This document shows, piece by piece, positions 9,106 through 17,308 of a stretch of 36,367 nt of DNA. Position numbers and translations under genes: made by a program. Source of the stretch: Rhodocyclales bacterium (GTDB lineage: Bacteria; Pseudomonadota; Gammaproteobacteria; Burkholderiales; Rhodocyclaceae); contig JACRIX010000026.1 of the NCBI GenBank assembly GCA_016215645.1, forward strand, positions 1-36,367, in the 5' to 3' direction. The notes under the pieces are model-generated. The model was not told where the DNA came from. It saw only the letters and a list, made by a program, of their open reading frames with translations, and did not search any database. The number at the start of each line of letters is the position of its first letter. The first letter of the stretch is position 1.

Positions 9106-9711
9106 TTATAACGCGTGGCCGCCGCGGATCAGGCCGACGGCAACACCTTCGATCGCCAGCGGCTCCTTGCGCGTATTGACCAGGATGGGCGCAAAGTCGC
9201 GGTTCTCGGCGATCAGTTCGACCATGCTGCCGCGCCGCTTGTAGCGCTTGACCGTGACCTCGTCGCCGAGCCGGGCGACGACGATCTGGCCGTTGCTGGC
9301 CTCGCTGGTGCGATGCACGGCGAGCAGGTCGCCGTCGAGTATCCCGGCCTCGATCATCGACAGGCCGCGCACGCGCAGCAGGTAATCGGCATGGGGCTGG
9401 AACAGCGCCGGGTCGATGCGGAAGTTGCCGAGGCGGTTTTCCACCGCCAGCAGCGGGCTGCCGGCCGCCACCGAGCCGATCAGCGGCAGGCCGAGCTGCT
9501 CGACCAGGCGGATGCCGCGCGCCGAACCCGGCTCCAGCGTAATCGCGCCCTTCTTGGCCAGCGCCCGCAGGTGGTCCTCGGCGGCATTGGGCGAGGCAAA
9601 GCCAAAGGCGCCGGCGATCTCGGCGCGCGTCGGCGGCATGCTGAAGACTTCCATGTTGTTGCGGATGAAATCGAGGATTTCCTGCTGGCGGGGGGTCAGG
9701 TCGTCGGCCAT
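9106..9711 (-). CDS. lexA: LexA repressor
   Basis: LexA represses SOS genes and cleaves itself when stimulated by RecA filaments. This 201-residue protein has the N-terminal winged helix ([47 protein letters not shown]). The Ala-Gly scissile bond is in [11 protein letters not shown]. The catalytic Ser is in [20 protein letters not shown], and the catalytic Lys in [14 protein letters not shown] 9711 has AGGAG upstream at about eight bases; the frame extends to 9780 but would include the operator. A perfect SOS core lies 16 bases upstream, so it is autoregulated and drives imuA-imuB. Such lexA-imuA-imuB operons are known in many proteobacteria. Whether this is the only LexA or a second copy cannot be told from the window. 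Confidence 0.95.
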   Translation of the reverse strand: MADDLTPRQQEILDFIRNNMEVFSMPPTRAEIAGAFGFASPNAAEDHLRALAKKGAITLEPGSARGIRLVEQLGLPLIGSVAAGSPLLAVENRLGNFRIDPALFQPHADYLLRVRGLSMIEAGILDGDLLAVHRTSEASNGQIVVARLGDEVTVKRYKRRGSMVELIAENRDFAPILVNTRKEPLAIEGVAVGLIRGGHAL

Positions 9712-9726
9712 GCTCTGCTCCTGTGG

Positions 9727-9742
9727 CTGTTTTTTCGTACAG
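9727..9742 (-). promoter_or_regulatory. SOS box (LexA operator) of lexA-imuA-imuB
   Basis: The sequence reads CTGT-TTTTTCGT-ACAG on the plus strand, exactly the CTGT-N8-ACAG consensus. It lies just upstream of the lexA Shine-Dalgarno sequence. On the lexA strand it extends to TACTGT at one side. LexA binding here would autoregulate the operon. Confidence 0.85.
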
Positions 9743-9793
9743 TACAGGAAACTTCGGCCGCGGTAAACACCCATCGACACTACATTGCCATGC

Positions 9794-10300
9794 TCACATC
9801 AGGGACGCCTGAATGTCCTTGGTCATCAGGAAGAGGTGCGAGCCATCGATCGGTGAAGGCTCGAAGCCGAAGTGCCGGTAGAACTCGCCCGCACGCTCAT
9901 CCTTTGCCTGCACCACCAGGGCGCGAGCGGCGATGATGGCCTGCGCCTGGAGAAAGCGCTTGAGTGCATCCTTCAGCAGGCCCGAACCCAGCCCCGCCCC
10001 CTGCTCCGTGACATCGACAGCAAGCCGCGCCAGCAGGGTCAGCGGAATCGGATGGCGAGCAAGGCCCTTGGCCAGCCGCGCCGGGACGAAATCGAATTCG
10101 GCGGATGCCGCCGCCAGGCTGTAATAACCGACGACCCGCGTCTCGCCGCGCAACGCGACATAGGTGCGGGCACTTTGATTGCGCTGGTTGTCGAGCGCAT
10201 GGCGCTGCAGAAAGCGGTTTAGCGCCGCGTTGCCGCAATCGAAGGATGACGCCTCGTGGCCCGCCGCCAGCGGTTCCGGGCCACGCAGCGGCAGCTTCAT
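9794..10300 (-). CDS. GNAT acetyltransferase toxin, TacT family
   Basis: TacT-type toxins acetylate the amino group of aminoacyl-tRNA and block translation. The 168-residue protein has the family's hallmarks: [14 protein letters not shown] near the start, [22 protein letters not shown], the acetyl-CoA loop [16 protein letters not shown], and a C-terminal [16 protein letters not shown] with the conserved Tyr. Its ATG overlaps the stop of the upstream antitoxin as ATGA (10297-10300), the usual antitoxin-first arrangement. It ends 83 bases before the lexA start, on the same strand, so some read-through into lexA is possible. No damage to the active site is visible. Confidence 0.9.
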   Translation of the reverse strand: MKLPLRGPEPLAAGHEASSFDCGNAALNRFLQRHALDNQRNQSARTYVALRGETRVVGYYSLAAASAEFDFVPARLAKGLARHPIPLTLLARLAVDVTEQGAGLGSGLLKDALKRFLQAQAIIAARALVVQAKDERAGEFYRHFGFEPSPIDGSHLFLMTKDIQASLM

Positions 10301-10575
10301 TTGCCCTCGAAGACGCTGGGCTTCCTGAGCAGTTCCCGCAGTCGGGGAATCGACTTGGCGGGCTGGTCGAGGGCGGCATGGAACGCCTTCATCTGCTCGG
10401 CGGGCAACACGAAACGCGTCTGCTCGGCCAGGGTTTCATCGGCCACGGTGCGCACCGCCCGCAGCACGAACTCGCTGAGGTTCTGATGGCTGAGCACCGC
10501 CGCCTGTCGAATCCGCTCCTTCTCGGCGGCGGCAAGCCGGATTTCGATGCGTTCTTCCTTGATCGTGGCACCCAT
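10297..10575 (-). CDS. DUF1778/TacA-type ribbon-helix-helix antitoxin
   Basis: The 92-residue protein carries an N-terminal ribbon-helix-helix DNA-binding motif (ERIEIRLAAAEKERIRQAAVLSHQNLSEFVLRA) and an acidic, proline-containing C-terminal tail. The tail (RFVLPAEQMKAFHAALDQPAKSIPRLRELLRKPS) is the type that wraps a TacT toxin. ATG 10575 is set by a strong AGGAGG at 10580-10585; the frame runs on to 10629 but without a ribosome site. A 16-bp palindrome immediately upstream of the ribosome site is the probable self-operator, so the pair should be repressed by the antitoxin-toxin complex. Confidence 0.9.
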   Translation of the reverse strand: MGATIKEERIEIRLAAAEKERIRQAAVLSHQNLSEFVLRAVRTVADETLAEQTRFVLPAEQMKAFHAALDQPAKSIPRLRELLRKPSVFEGK

Positions 10576-10587
10576 GGCGACCTCCTG

Positions 10588-10603
10588 TACTGTACGGACA
10601 GTA
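10588..10603 (-). promoter_or_regulatory. palindromic operator of the tacAT-like operon
   Basis: TACTGT-ACGG-ACAGTA is a perfect 6-bp inverted repeat with a four-base centre, placed just upstream of the antitoxin Shine-Dalgarno sequence. Part of it (10584-10596) is the same 13-base string, inverted, as at the lexA operator (9736-9748). The spacing is N4, or N9 using the outer CTGT, not the N8 of a standard SOS box. I therefore favour the RHH antitoxin as its ligand. Confidence 0.6.
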
Positions 10604-10641
10604 TACGGGTAACGAGCAGGGATGTCCAAGAATGCCCATCA

Positions 10642-12123
10642 CTAATAGTTAACTTTTCGTAGTAACAGCCGATGGCGCTCTGCTTTCAATTCCGAGACAT
10701 ATGTAGCATTTGAGCCTTCTTTCATGATTTCACTAATTTTGGTATCCAACTCCCGAATTCGCTCAGTGATGCGCTGCGGTTCTTTGGCATTCCGCTCAGA
10801 GATCGCATTCTTCAATTCTGTTAGTCCAGCGTAGAAACTGCATTGGAAGTGATATTCCTGAGCATCGCGAATTGCCTCATCAACGCTGTATCGCGAGACT
10901 GGAACCAGTCGTTGTCCAGCGATCTCATCGGACTTGCGTCGTCTTGCGGAGTCCACTGCCGATGTAATTGCACCGGCCACTTGCTGTTGATAAACCTGCT
11001 CATTCAGGAGGCTGCGCGTCGCATTTGTGGATGACGCAAATGCGGCGTATGTACGTTGCGCAGCCTGCCCAGATGCGATTGCTCCCGCTCCCGACAGCAG
11101 AGTAGTCGCCAACCCAAGTCCAAAGTTAAATCCTGAGGCAGCCGCATGAATATCTCCTTTGTGGCTCTCGCACAGAGCATCGGAACGAGAAAGAAGAACA
11201 GACTGGAGACGGTTCCGCAAATTATCGCAATAGCCCAGCCTATCTTCCAGGACAGGTCTGATCGTCGCTACTGCAGCGCGAGCATCTCGAAGCACCATAG
11301 TTGCCGCCCGAAGTTCGGTCTCCACGGCACCATTGCTAACAATTGATTCCGCAGTATCGACAATCGCTGCCAGCGCCTCGTCCAACGCTTTTTTGTCTCC
11401 ATCGGAGAGAGGCTTCTTTTTCGCCTCAAGCTCCTGCTTATTCTTTTCAGCCGACTGACGCCTTTTTTTGTTTGACTCAATATTCGCAGAAAGAATGTCT
11501 ATTGCGCCATTGATTCTGCCATCCATTAAGTCTGACTCAATTGAGACCAGTGAAAGCATCATTGGCGTATTTACAAGCTCAATCCAACCGGTTCCAGGAT
11601 CCAACTTGGCCGCACCAAGCTCCAACTCCGCCTGGTTGATACTGGCCACGATTCTATCGACAGACGCCTCTATCGATGACGCGAGGCTATCGCCATCTTT
11701 TGTCGCAAGTTTCGTGAGCGACGCACTTCTCCAAGCCGTACGTGCATCACTGAACTTCAGCTTTGATGCGCTAAGAACATCGGACATTAAACTCACCGAG
11801 CCTGAACGAAAAGATCTCTCAGACTGAGTTTTTGGAACACAAGCCACTGCCTCAATATAGGCCGGCTTTTGGGAGCCAGGAAAAGCAAAGTTATCGAGAT
11901 TGACCGGAGGAATTGCGGAATCACAATCTGGAGTCCTCTTTTCCATTCCTTGCGTATCCTTACCCGGCGCGCTAACGCAATGGCTTAATCCTGTAGTTCC
12001 TCTATGATCGATCAAACGATCTACACGGTAGTAATCTCCAACTTGCGAGCATCCGCCAGATGCTATAGCGGCGACGAGAAAAAGAATGCGGCACAGACTC
12101 TTTCTCGGAATCATCTCGTTCAT
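10642..12123 (-). CDS. unrecognised lipoprotein, 493 aa, AT-rich
   Basis: I do not recognise this protein. It begins with a lipoprotein signal (MNEMIPRKSLCRILFLVAAIASGGC), so it should be membrane-anchored and face the periplasm. The middle (about residues 115-310) is helical and charged, with a lysine-rich coiled-coil-like stretch (SNKKRRQSAEKNKQELEAKKK). Next comes a small, glycine/alanine-rich hydrophobic stretch (FNFGLGLATTLLSGAGAIASGQ). The C-terminus is helical and highly charged (QRITERIRELDTKISEIMKEG). Several cysteines could form disulphides. Base composition is far more AT-rich than the neighbours: 20 of 60 bases are G/C at 10681-10740. That suggests horizontal acquisition. A G-rich ribosome site precedes ATG 12123. 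The small secreted protein upstream on the same strand is its only nearby partner. Confidence 0.8.
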   Translation of the reverse strand: MNEMIPRKSLCRILFLVAAIASGGCSQVGDYYRVDRLIDHRGTTGLSHCVSAPGKDTQGMEKRTPDCDSAIPPVNLDNFAFPGSQKPAYIEAVACVPKTQSERSFRSGSVSLMSDVLSASKLKFSDARTAWRSASLTKLATKDGDSLASSIEASVDRIVASINQAELELGAAKLDPGTGWIELVNTPMMLSLVSIESDLMDGRINGAIDILSANIESNKKRRQSAEKNKQELEAKKKPLSDGDKKALDEALAAIVDTAESIVSNGAVETELRAATMVLRDARAAVATIRPVLEDRLGYCDNLRNRLQSVLLSRSDALCESHKGDIHAAASGFNFGLGLATTLLSGAGAIASGQAAQRTYAAFASSTNATRSLLNEQVYQQQVAGAITSAVDSARRRKSDEIAGQRLVPVSRYSVDEAIRDAQEYHFQCSFYAGLTELKNAISERNAKEPQRITERIRELDTKISEIMKEGSNATYVSELKAERHRLLLRKVNY

Positions 12124-12161
12124 TTCGGATCCCCCCTGGAGAATCGCAACAAAACGTGGAC

Positions 12162-12186
12162 AAAAAAAGCACCGCCGCAGCGGTGC
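12162..12186 (-). terminator. terminator or attenuator ahead of the lipoprotein gene
   Basis: On the minus strand a 7-bp stem GCACCGC/GCGGTGC with a four-base loop runs into seven T residues. It follows the 52-aa secreted protein gene and lies only 38 bases before the start of the 493-aa lipoprotein gene. It either ends the small gene's transcript or acts as an attenuator for the lipoprotein gene. Confidence 0.75.
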
Positions 12187-12280
12187 CCATTTACAACATC
12201 ATCTGTCAGAACTGCTCAGACCACAAAAGTCCAAGCTCACGATCTGGCCGATCAACATTACGGCTCAGCTACATCTGCCT

Positions 12281-12439
12281 TCAGTTGGGAATCAGCTTCG
12301 GTGGGTCGGGGGGTGGAGGTGGCAACGGACTCGTGCAGTCTGTCCTATCCGAGTCACGACATGCGTAGCTCGCCGTGGAGAACATCGCCGCCCCGAGCGA
12401 CAGGGCGATAAGCAAGGCGGAAACAATTCGCTTTAACAT
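12281..12439 (-). CDS. small secreted proline-rich protein, 52 aa
   Basis: Not a recognised family. The product begins with a clear signal peptide (MLKRIVSALLIALSLGAAMFSTASYA). The mature part is about 26 residues, with two cysteines and a run of prolines (SPLPPPPPDPPKLIPN). ATG 12439 is fixed by AAGGAG seven bases upstream; a longer in-frame start at 12529 lacks one. The signal sequence, ribosome site and downstream terminator together argue for a real gene. It lies in the same AT-rich island as the large lipoprotein and points the same way. The two may work together in the envelope, which is inference. Confidence 0.65.
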   Translation of the reverse strand: MLKRIVSALLIALSLGAAMFSTASYACRDSDRTDCTSPLPPPPPDPPKLIPN

Positions 12440-12635
12440 ATGTGCTCCTTTCGAACAAAGAGTTGATCTTGCTTTTGATGCACCACGGCAACGACTTAGC
12501 GAAACAGCATTCTCGGCTTTTACGCTCATGCCAAATACAAGTCAAGCAATGCCAAAGGCAAGTCTTCGGGGCGCATGCTAAAAGCTGTCCGCGCCACGAG
12601 CCGAGGGACAATTTCCTCTAGGCTGAGGTTTGTAG

Positions 12636-12641
12636 GATAAT
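12636..12641 (+). promoter_or_regulatory. candidate -10 box of the gcv operon
   Basis: GATAAT matches TATAAT at five of six positions and is placed so that transcription would begin near 12648, where the glycine riboswitch starts. No convincing -35 hexamer is visible at the right spacing. Confidence 0.45.
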
Positions 12642-12647
12642 TTGCCC

Positions 12648-12823
12648 CGGTCGTCGGGAGAGCGTGGCAGCTTCCCAGCCACCGCCGAAGGCGCAACCCC
12701 CAGGAACCGCTCAGGCAAACGGACCGGCGACGCAGCACAAATCTGGAGAGCGGCAGCTCATGCGGTACGTGAAGCCTGCCCGCCGACGGAGTAAATCTCT
12801 CAGGCGCCAAGGACAGATGGGGA
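12648..12823 (+). promoter_or_regulatory. tandem glycine riboswitch
   Basis: Two glycine aptamers lie in series upstream of gcvT. The first has GGGAGAG (about 12656), GCCGAAGG (12684-12691) and CCAGGAACCGCTCAGGCAAA with GGACCG closing it near 12726. The second has CTGGAGAGC (about 12743), GCCGACGG (12782-12789) and CTCTCAGGCGCCAAGGACAG ending near 12817. Glycine binding normally turns on the glycine cleavage genes. A short hairpin, TGACGG-AGTC-CCGTCA (12826-12841), follows at once and would mask an alternative ATG at 12841; it may be part of the expression platform. I see no classic terminator with a T tract, so control may act on translation. Confidence 0.92.
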
Positions 12824-12873
12824 TGTGACGGAGTCCCGTCATGACTCTTGCCGCCACCTGTTCGAGGATCGCC

Positions 12874-14049
12874 ATGCCGCTACGCACCCCGCTCTACGAC
12901 TCCCATCTCGCCGCCGGCGCCAAGATGGTGGATTTCTCCGGCTGGGAAATGCCCATCCATTACGGTTCGCAGATCGAGGAGCACCATGTGGTGCGCCGCG
13001 AGGCCGGTATGTTCGACGTCTCCCACATGTGCGCGCTCGACCTCACCGGGCCGCAGGCGCGCGACTACCTGCGCTTCCTGCTGGCCAACGACGTGGCCAA
13101 GCTCACCGTGCCGGGCAAGGCGCTGTACTCCTGCATGCTCGACGAGGGCGGCGGCGTGATCGACGACCTGATCGTGTATTACCTCGGCCCGGAGCGCTAC
13201 CGCATCGTGGTCAATGCCGGCACCACGGAAAAGGACGTGATGTGGATGCGCGGCGTGCTGACGCGCTTCGACGCCAGACTCAAGGTACGTCGCCGCCGCG
13301 GCAGCGACGCCGTAGCCATCATCGCCGCCCAGGGTTCGGACGCCCACGAGCGCCGCCAGAGCGGCGTCGATGCCGTGGCGATGATCGCCGTGCAGGGCCC
13401 GCAGGCGCGCGAGCGCTTCTGGAAGGCCTTTCCCGAGCTGCGCGCCGCCACCGAGGGCCTGGCCGTGTTCCAGGCCGCCGAGGCGCGCTTCAACGACGCC
13501 GACTGGCTGGTCGCACGCACCGGCTACACCGGCGAGGATGGCTTCGAGCTCACCCTGCCCGCCGGCGAAGCCGCCCTGGTCTGGTACCAGTTGCGCGGCG
13601 CCGGCATCAAGCCCTGCGGCTTAGGCAGCAGGGACACCTTGCGCCTCGAAGCCGGCATGAACCTCTATGGCCAGGACATGGACGAGAACATCTCGCCCTA
13701 CGAAGCCGGCCTCAAGTGGACCGTGGATCTCAAGGACCCGGAGCGCAACTTCGTCGGCAAGGCCGCGATCGAGGGTGCCGATGCACGCCCGCCGCACAAC
13801 CAGTTCCAGGGCCTGCTGCTGCTCGACCGCGGCGTACTGCGCTCCCACCAGAAAGTCGTCACCCCGCTCGGGATCGGCGAAACCACCAGCGGCAGCTTCT
13901 CGCCGACCCTGAACCAGTCCATCGCCCTGGCCCGCCTTCCGCCCGGCATCACGCTAGGCAGTGAAGTCGAGGTCGAGATCCGCGACAAGCGCCTCAAGGC
14001 GCGCGTCGTCAAACCCGTATTCGTCCGTAACGGCAAACCCTTTATCTGA
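12874..14049 (+). CDS. gcvT: glycine cleavage T protein (aminomethyltransferase) with internal duplication
   Basis: GcvT transfers the methylene group from aminomethyl-lipoyl GcvH to tetrahydrofolate and releases ammonia. Family motifs are present: TPLYDSHLAAGAKMVDFSGWEMPIHYGSQIEEH, MFDVSHM, the catalytic Asp in GGVIDDLIVYYL (about 97-98), ARTGYTGEDGFEL, GLGSRDTLRLEAGMNLYGQD and TSGSFSPTLN. ATG 12874 is chosen for its GAGG ribosome site and match to family N-termini; ATG 12841 would add 11 residues. At 391 residues it is longer than E. coli GcvT (364). The excess is a second copy of a 21-residue unit: residues 143-163 (GSDAVAIIAAQGSDAHERR) precede the usual GVDAVAMIAVQGPQARERF. First gene of the riboswitch-controlled operon. 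Confidence 0.95.
   Translation: MPLRTPLYDSHLAAGAKMVDFSGWEMPIHYGSQIEEHHVVRREAGMFDVSHMCALDLTGPQARDYLRFLLANDVAKLTVPGKALYSCMLDEGGGVIDDLIVYYLGPERYRIVVNAGTTEKDVMWMRGVLTRFDARLKVRRRRGSDAVAIIAAQGSDAHERRQSGVDAVAMIAVQGPQARERFWKAFPELRAATEGLAVFQAAEARFNDADWLVARTGYTGEDGFELTLPAGEAALVWYQLRGAGIKPCGLGSRDTLRLEAGMNLYGQDMDENISPYEAGLKWTVDLKDPERNFVGKAAIEGADARPPHNQFQGLLLLDRGVLRSHQKVVTPLGIGETTSGSFSPTLNQSIALARLPPGITLGSEVEVEIRDKRLKARVVKPVFVRNGKPFI
13300..13425 (+). repeat. diverged 63-bp tandem duplication inside gcvT
   Basis: Unit 1 (13300-13362) and unit 2 (13363-13425) encode GSDAVAIIAAQGSDAHER and GVDAVAMIAVQGPQARER, in frame. By hand count 43 of 63 bases agree, 40 of 54 over the first 18 codons. The divergence suggests an old duplication. 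Unit 2 matches the normal GcvT sequence at this position. Confidence 0.7.
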
Positions 14050-14058
14050 GGAAACCCC

Positions 14059-14433
14059 ATGAACACCCCATCCAACCTGAAATACGCCGCCTCCCACGAA
14101 TGGGCCAAGCTCGAGAATGACGGCACCGTCACCATCGGCATCACCGACCATGCGCAAAGCGCGCTGGGCGACATCGTCTTCCTCGAACTGCCGGAGGTCG
14201 GCCGCGTGGTCAAGGCCGGCGAGGAATGCGCGGTGGTCGAATCGGTCAAGGCCGCCTCGGACATCTACTCGCCGGTCTCGGGCGAAGTCGTCGCCGCCAA
14301 CACCGCCGCGGTCGACGCGCCGGAATCGGTGAATGCCGACGCCTATGCCAACTGGCTGTTCCGGGTCAAGCCATCCAGGCCCGGCGAACTCGATAGCCTG
14401 CTCACCGCCGACGCCTACGCGGCCACGCTCTGA
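14059..14433 (+). CDS. gcvH: glycine cleavage H protein
   Basis: GcvH is the lipoylated carrier that shuttles the aminomethyl group between GcvP, GcvT and the dihydrolipoamide dehydrogenase. The 124-residue protein has the family start [14 protein letters not shown] and the carrier motif [18 protein letters not shown], with the lipoyl lysine at residue 64. The length is normal. It starts nine bases after gcvT with AGGAA upstream, and gcvP follows ten bases after its stop. No lipoylation enzyme or L protein (lpd) is in the window, so these must be encoded elsewhere. Confidence 0.96.
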   Translation: MNTPSNLKYAASHEWAKLENDGTVTIGITDHAQSALGDIVFLELPEVGRVVKAGEECAVVESVKAASDIYSPVSGEVVAANTAAVDAPESVNADAYANWLFRVKPSRPGELDSLLTADAYAATL

Positions 14434-14443
14434 TCGGCCGCCC

Positions 14444-17308
14444 ATGCACGCAGAACACCTCTCGCATCCGCTCAGCGACCTCGAACAGCGCGACGAATTC
14501 ATCTCCCGCCACATCGGCCCCGACGAGCATGCCACCGCGGGCATGCTGGCCTCGATCGGCACCGATTCGCTCAGCACCCTGATCAGCGAGACGGTGCCGG
14601 CGACCATCCGCCTGCAGCGCCCGCTCGACCTGCCCGCGGCCATGCCCGAGCATGCGGCGCTGGCGGCCCTGAAGGCGATCGCGGCGAAGAACGTGGTCAG
14701 GAAATCGCTGATCGGCCAGGGCTACTACGGCACCCTGACGCCGCCCGTGATCCTGCGCAACCTGTTCGAGAACCCCGGCTGGTACACCGCCTATACGCCC
14801 TACCAGGCCGAGATCGCCCAGGGCCGGCTGGAGGCCCTGCTCAACTACCAGCAGATGGTGATCGACCTCAGCGGCCTGGAGATCGCCAACGCCTCGCTGC
14901 TCGACGAAGCCACCGCCGCCGCCGAGGCGATGACCATGGCGCGCCGCGCCTCCAAGGCCAAAGGCAATGTCTTCTTCGTCGACGATGCGGCCTTCCCGCA
15001 GACCATCGACGTACTCAAGACGCGCGCCGCCTGGTTCGGCTTCGAGCTGGTCTTCGGCCGGCCGGAAGACGCCCACACGCACGAACTCTTCGGCGCCCTG
15101 TTCCAGTACCCGAATGCCCGCGGCGAAATCTCCGACCTCACCACCGCCATCGCCGAAGTGAAGAACAAGGGCGGCGTGGTCGCCGTCGCCAGCGACCTGA
15201 TGGCCCTGGTGCTGCTCAAGTCGCCCGGCGAAATGGGTGCCGATATTGCCCTCGGTTCGGCCCAGCGCTTCGGCGTGCCGATAGGCTTCGGCGGGCCCCA
15301 CGCCGCCTTTTTCGCCACCCGCGAGGCCCATGTGCGCTCGATGCCGGGCCGCATCATCGGCGTCTCGAAGGATGCGCGCGGCAAAACGGCCTACCGCATG
15401 GCGCTGCAGACGCGCGAGCAGCACATCCGCCGCGAGAAGGCCAATTCCAACATCTGCACTTCGCAAGTGCTGCTGGCCAACATCGCCGGCATGTATGCGG
15501 TGTGGCACGGGCCCAAGGGCCTGCGCGCCATCGCCTCGCGCATCCACCGCTTGGCCGCGCTGCTTGCGGGTGCCCTGGGCGTCACCGGGCGCGACTTCTT
15601 CGACAGCTTCGAGCTGAAAGTCGGCGCTGGTGACACGGCGAAAATCATGCAGGCGGCGGTTGCCGCCGGTTTCAACCTGCGCCGCGTCGATGAGGCCACC
15701 GTCGGCATCAGCATCGACGAAACCACCACGCGCGAGGATGTCGCCGCGCTGCTGAAACTTTTTGGCCACACCGGTGCTCCGGTCGAGGCACTCGACGCCG
15801 CGCGGCCCTGCGCGATTCCGGTCACACTACAGCGGCGCGAACCGATACTCGCGCACCCGGTGTTCAACAGCCACCACACCGAGCACGGCATGCTGCGCTA
15901 CCTCAAGCGCCTGCAGAACCGCGACCTGGCGCTGGACCACGCGATGATCCCCTTGGGCTCCTGCACCATGAAGCTCAATGCCGCCGCCGAGATGATTCCG
16001 GTGTCCTGGCCCGAGTTCGCACAGATGCATCCCTTCGCGCCCATCGACCAGGCCCAGGGCTACGTCGAACTGATCAGCGGGCTGGAGAACCAGCTCAAGG
16101 CAGTTACCGGCTTCGATGCTATCTGCATGCAGCCGAATTCCGGCGCCCAGGGCGAATACGCCGGCCTGGTCGCGATCCGCCGCTATCAAGAAGCGAACGG
16201 CCAGGGCGCGCGCAACGTCTGCCTGATCCCGAAATCCGCCCACGGCACCAACCCGGCGACGGCGCAGATGTGCGGCCTGGAAGTCGTGGCCGTGGCCTGC
16301 GACGACAGCGGCAATGTCGACATCGAGGACCTCAAGGCCAAGGCCGCCCAGCACGCGGCGAACCTCTCCTGCCTGATGCTGACCTACCCGTCCACGCACG
16401 GCGTGTTCGAGGAGGCGGTGAAGGACATCTGCGCCATCGTCCATGCCCACGGCGGCCAGGTCTACATGGATGGCGCCAACCTCAATGCCCAGGTCGGCCT
16501 GTGCCGCCCGGCGGACATCGGTGCCGACGTCTCGCACATCAACCTGCACAAGACCTTCGCCATTCCGCATGGCGGCGGCGGACCGGGCATGGGGCCGATC
16601 GGCCTCAAGGCGCATCTCGCGCCCTGGATGGCCAACCACGCCGTGCAGGCGATACCGGGACCCCACGGCGGCCAGCACGCGGTCTCGGCCGCCCCCTGGG
16701 GCTCGGCCTCGATCCTGCCGATCTCCTGGATGTACATCACGATGATGGGTGGCGCGGGCCTCACCCGCGCCACCGAGATCGCGATCCTCAACGCCAACTA
16801 CGTCGCGGCGAAACTCAAGGACCACTACCCCGTGCTCTACACCGGCCGCCAGGGGCGCGTCGCCCACGAGTGCATCCTCGACGTGCGCGCCATCAAGGCG
16901 GCGACCGGCGTGGCCGAGATCGACATCGCCAAGCGCCTGATGGACTATGGCTTCCATGCGCCGACGGTGAGCTTCCCGGTGGCCGGCACACTGATGGTGG
17001 AACCCACCGAGTCCGAGGACAAGGCCGAGCTCGACCGCTTCTGCGCCGCGATGTGCAGCATCCGCGACGAGATCCGCCAGATCGAGACCGGCGCCTGGAC
17101 GCTCGAACAAAGCCCGCTCAAGCATGCGCCGCACACTGAGGCCGACATGATGGGCGAATGGACCCGGCCCTACTCGCGCCAGCAGGCGGTGTTCCCGCTG
17201 CCCTGGGTGGCCGAGAACAAGTTCTGGCCCTACGTCAATCGCATCGACGACGTATATGGCGACCGCAACCTGTTCTGCGCCTGCGTGCCGATGGAGGAGT
17301 ACTCATGA
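14444..17308 (+). CDS. gcvP: glycine dehydrogenase (decarboxylating), P protein
   Basis: GcvP is the pyridoxal-phosphate enzyme that decarboxylates glycine and loads the aminomethyl group on GcvH. The product has 954 residues, the usual size of the single-chain (fused alpha/beta) form. It opens [17 protein letters not shown]. The N-terminal half carries [17 protein letters not shown] and [23 protein letters not shown]. The C-terminal half has [27 protein letters not shown] and the PLP lysine in [23 protein letters not shown] (about K703). ATG 14444 gives the usual N-terminus; the frame is open further upstream inside gcvH but out of frame with it. Its stop overlaps the gcvR start as ATGA. Confidence 0.96.
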   Translation: MHAEHLSHPLSDLEQRDEFISRHIGPDEHATAGMLASIGTDSLSTLISETVPATIRLQRPLDLPAAMPEHAALAALKAIAAKNVVRKSLIGQGYYGTLTPPVILRNLFENPGWYTAYTPYQAEIAQGRLEALLNYQQMVIDLSGLEIANASLLDEATAAAEAMTMARRASKAKGNVFFVDDAAFPQTIDVLKTRAAWFGFELVFGRPEDAHTHELFGALFQYPNARGEISDLTTAIAEVKNKGGVVAVASDLMALVLLKSPGEMGADIALGSAQRFGVPIGFGGPHAAFFATREAHVRSMPGRIIGVSKDARGKTAYRMALQTREQHIRREKANSNICTSQVLLANIAGMYAVWHGPKGLRAIASRIHRLAALLAGALGVTGRDFFDSFELKVGAGDTAKIMQAAVAAGFNLRRVDEATVGISIDETTTREDVAALLKLFGHTGAPVEALDAARPCAIPVTLQRREPILAHPVFNSHHTEHGMLRYLKRLQNRDLALDHAMIPLGSCTMKLNAAAEMIPVSWPEFAQMHPFAPIDQAQGYVELISGLENQLKAVTGFDAICMQPNSGAQGEYAGLVAIRRYQEANGQGARNVCLIPKSAHGTNPATAQMCGLEVVAVACDDSGNVDIEDLKAKAAQHAANLSCLMLTYPSTHGVFEEAVKDICAIVHAHGGQVYMDGANLNAQVGLCRPADIGADVSHINLHKTFAIPHGGGGPGMGPIGLKAHLAPWMANHAVQAIPGPHGGQHAVSAAPWGSASILPISWMYITMMGGAGLTRATEIAILNANYVAAKLKDHYPVLYTGRQGRVAHECILDVRAIKAATGVAEIDIAKRLMDYGFHAPTVSFPVAGTLMVEPTESEDKAELDRFCAAMCSIRDEIRQIETGAWTLEQSPLKHAPHTEADMMGEWTRPYSRQQAVFPLPWVAENKFWPYVNRIDDVYGDRNLFCACVPMEEYS

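Noticed and set aside
10585..10601. SOS box upstream of the TacA-like antitoxin.
   Set aside because: CTGT and ACAG are present but spaced by N4 or N9, not N8. The palindrome is better explained as the antitoxin's own operator; LexA binding is kept as a question in the findings.
15827..17134. Open frame of 435 codons antisense to gcvP.
   Set aside because: It is a shadow of the strongly conserved P protein. It is rich in Arg, His and Gly without domain pattern.
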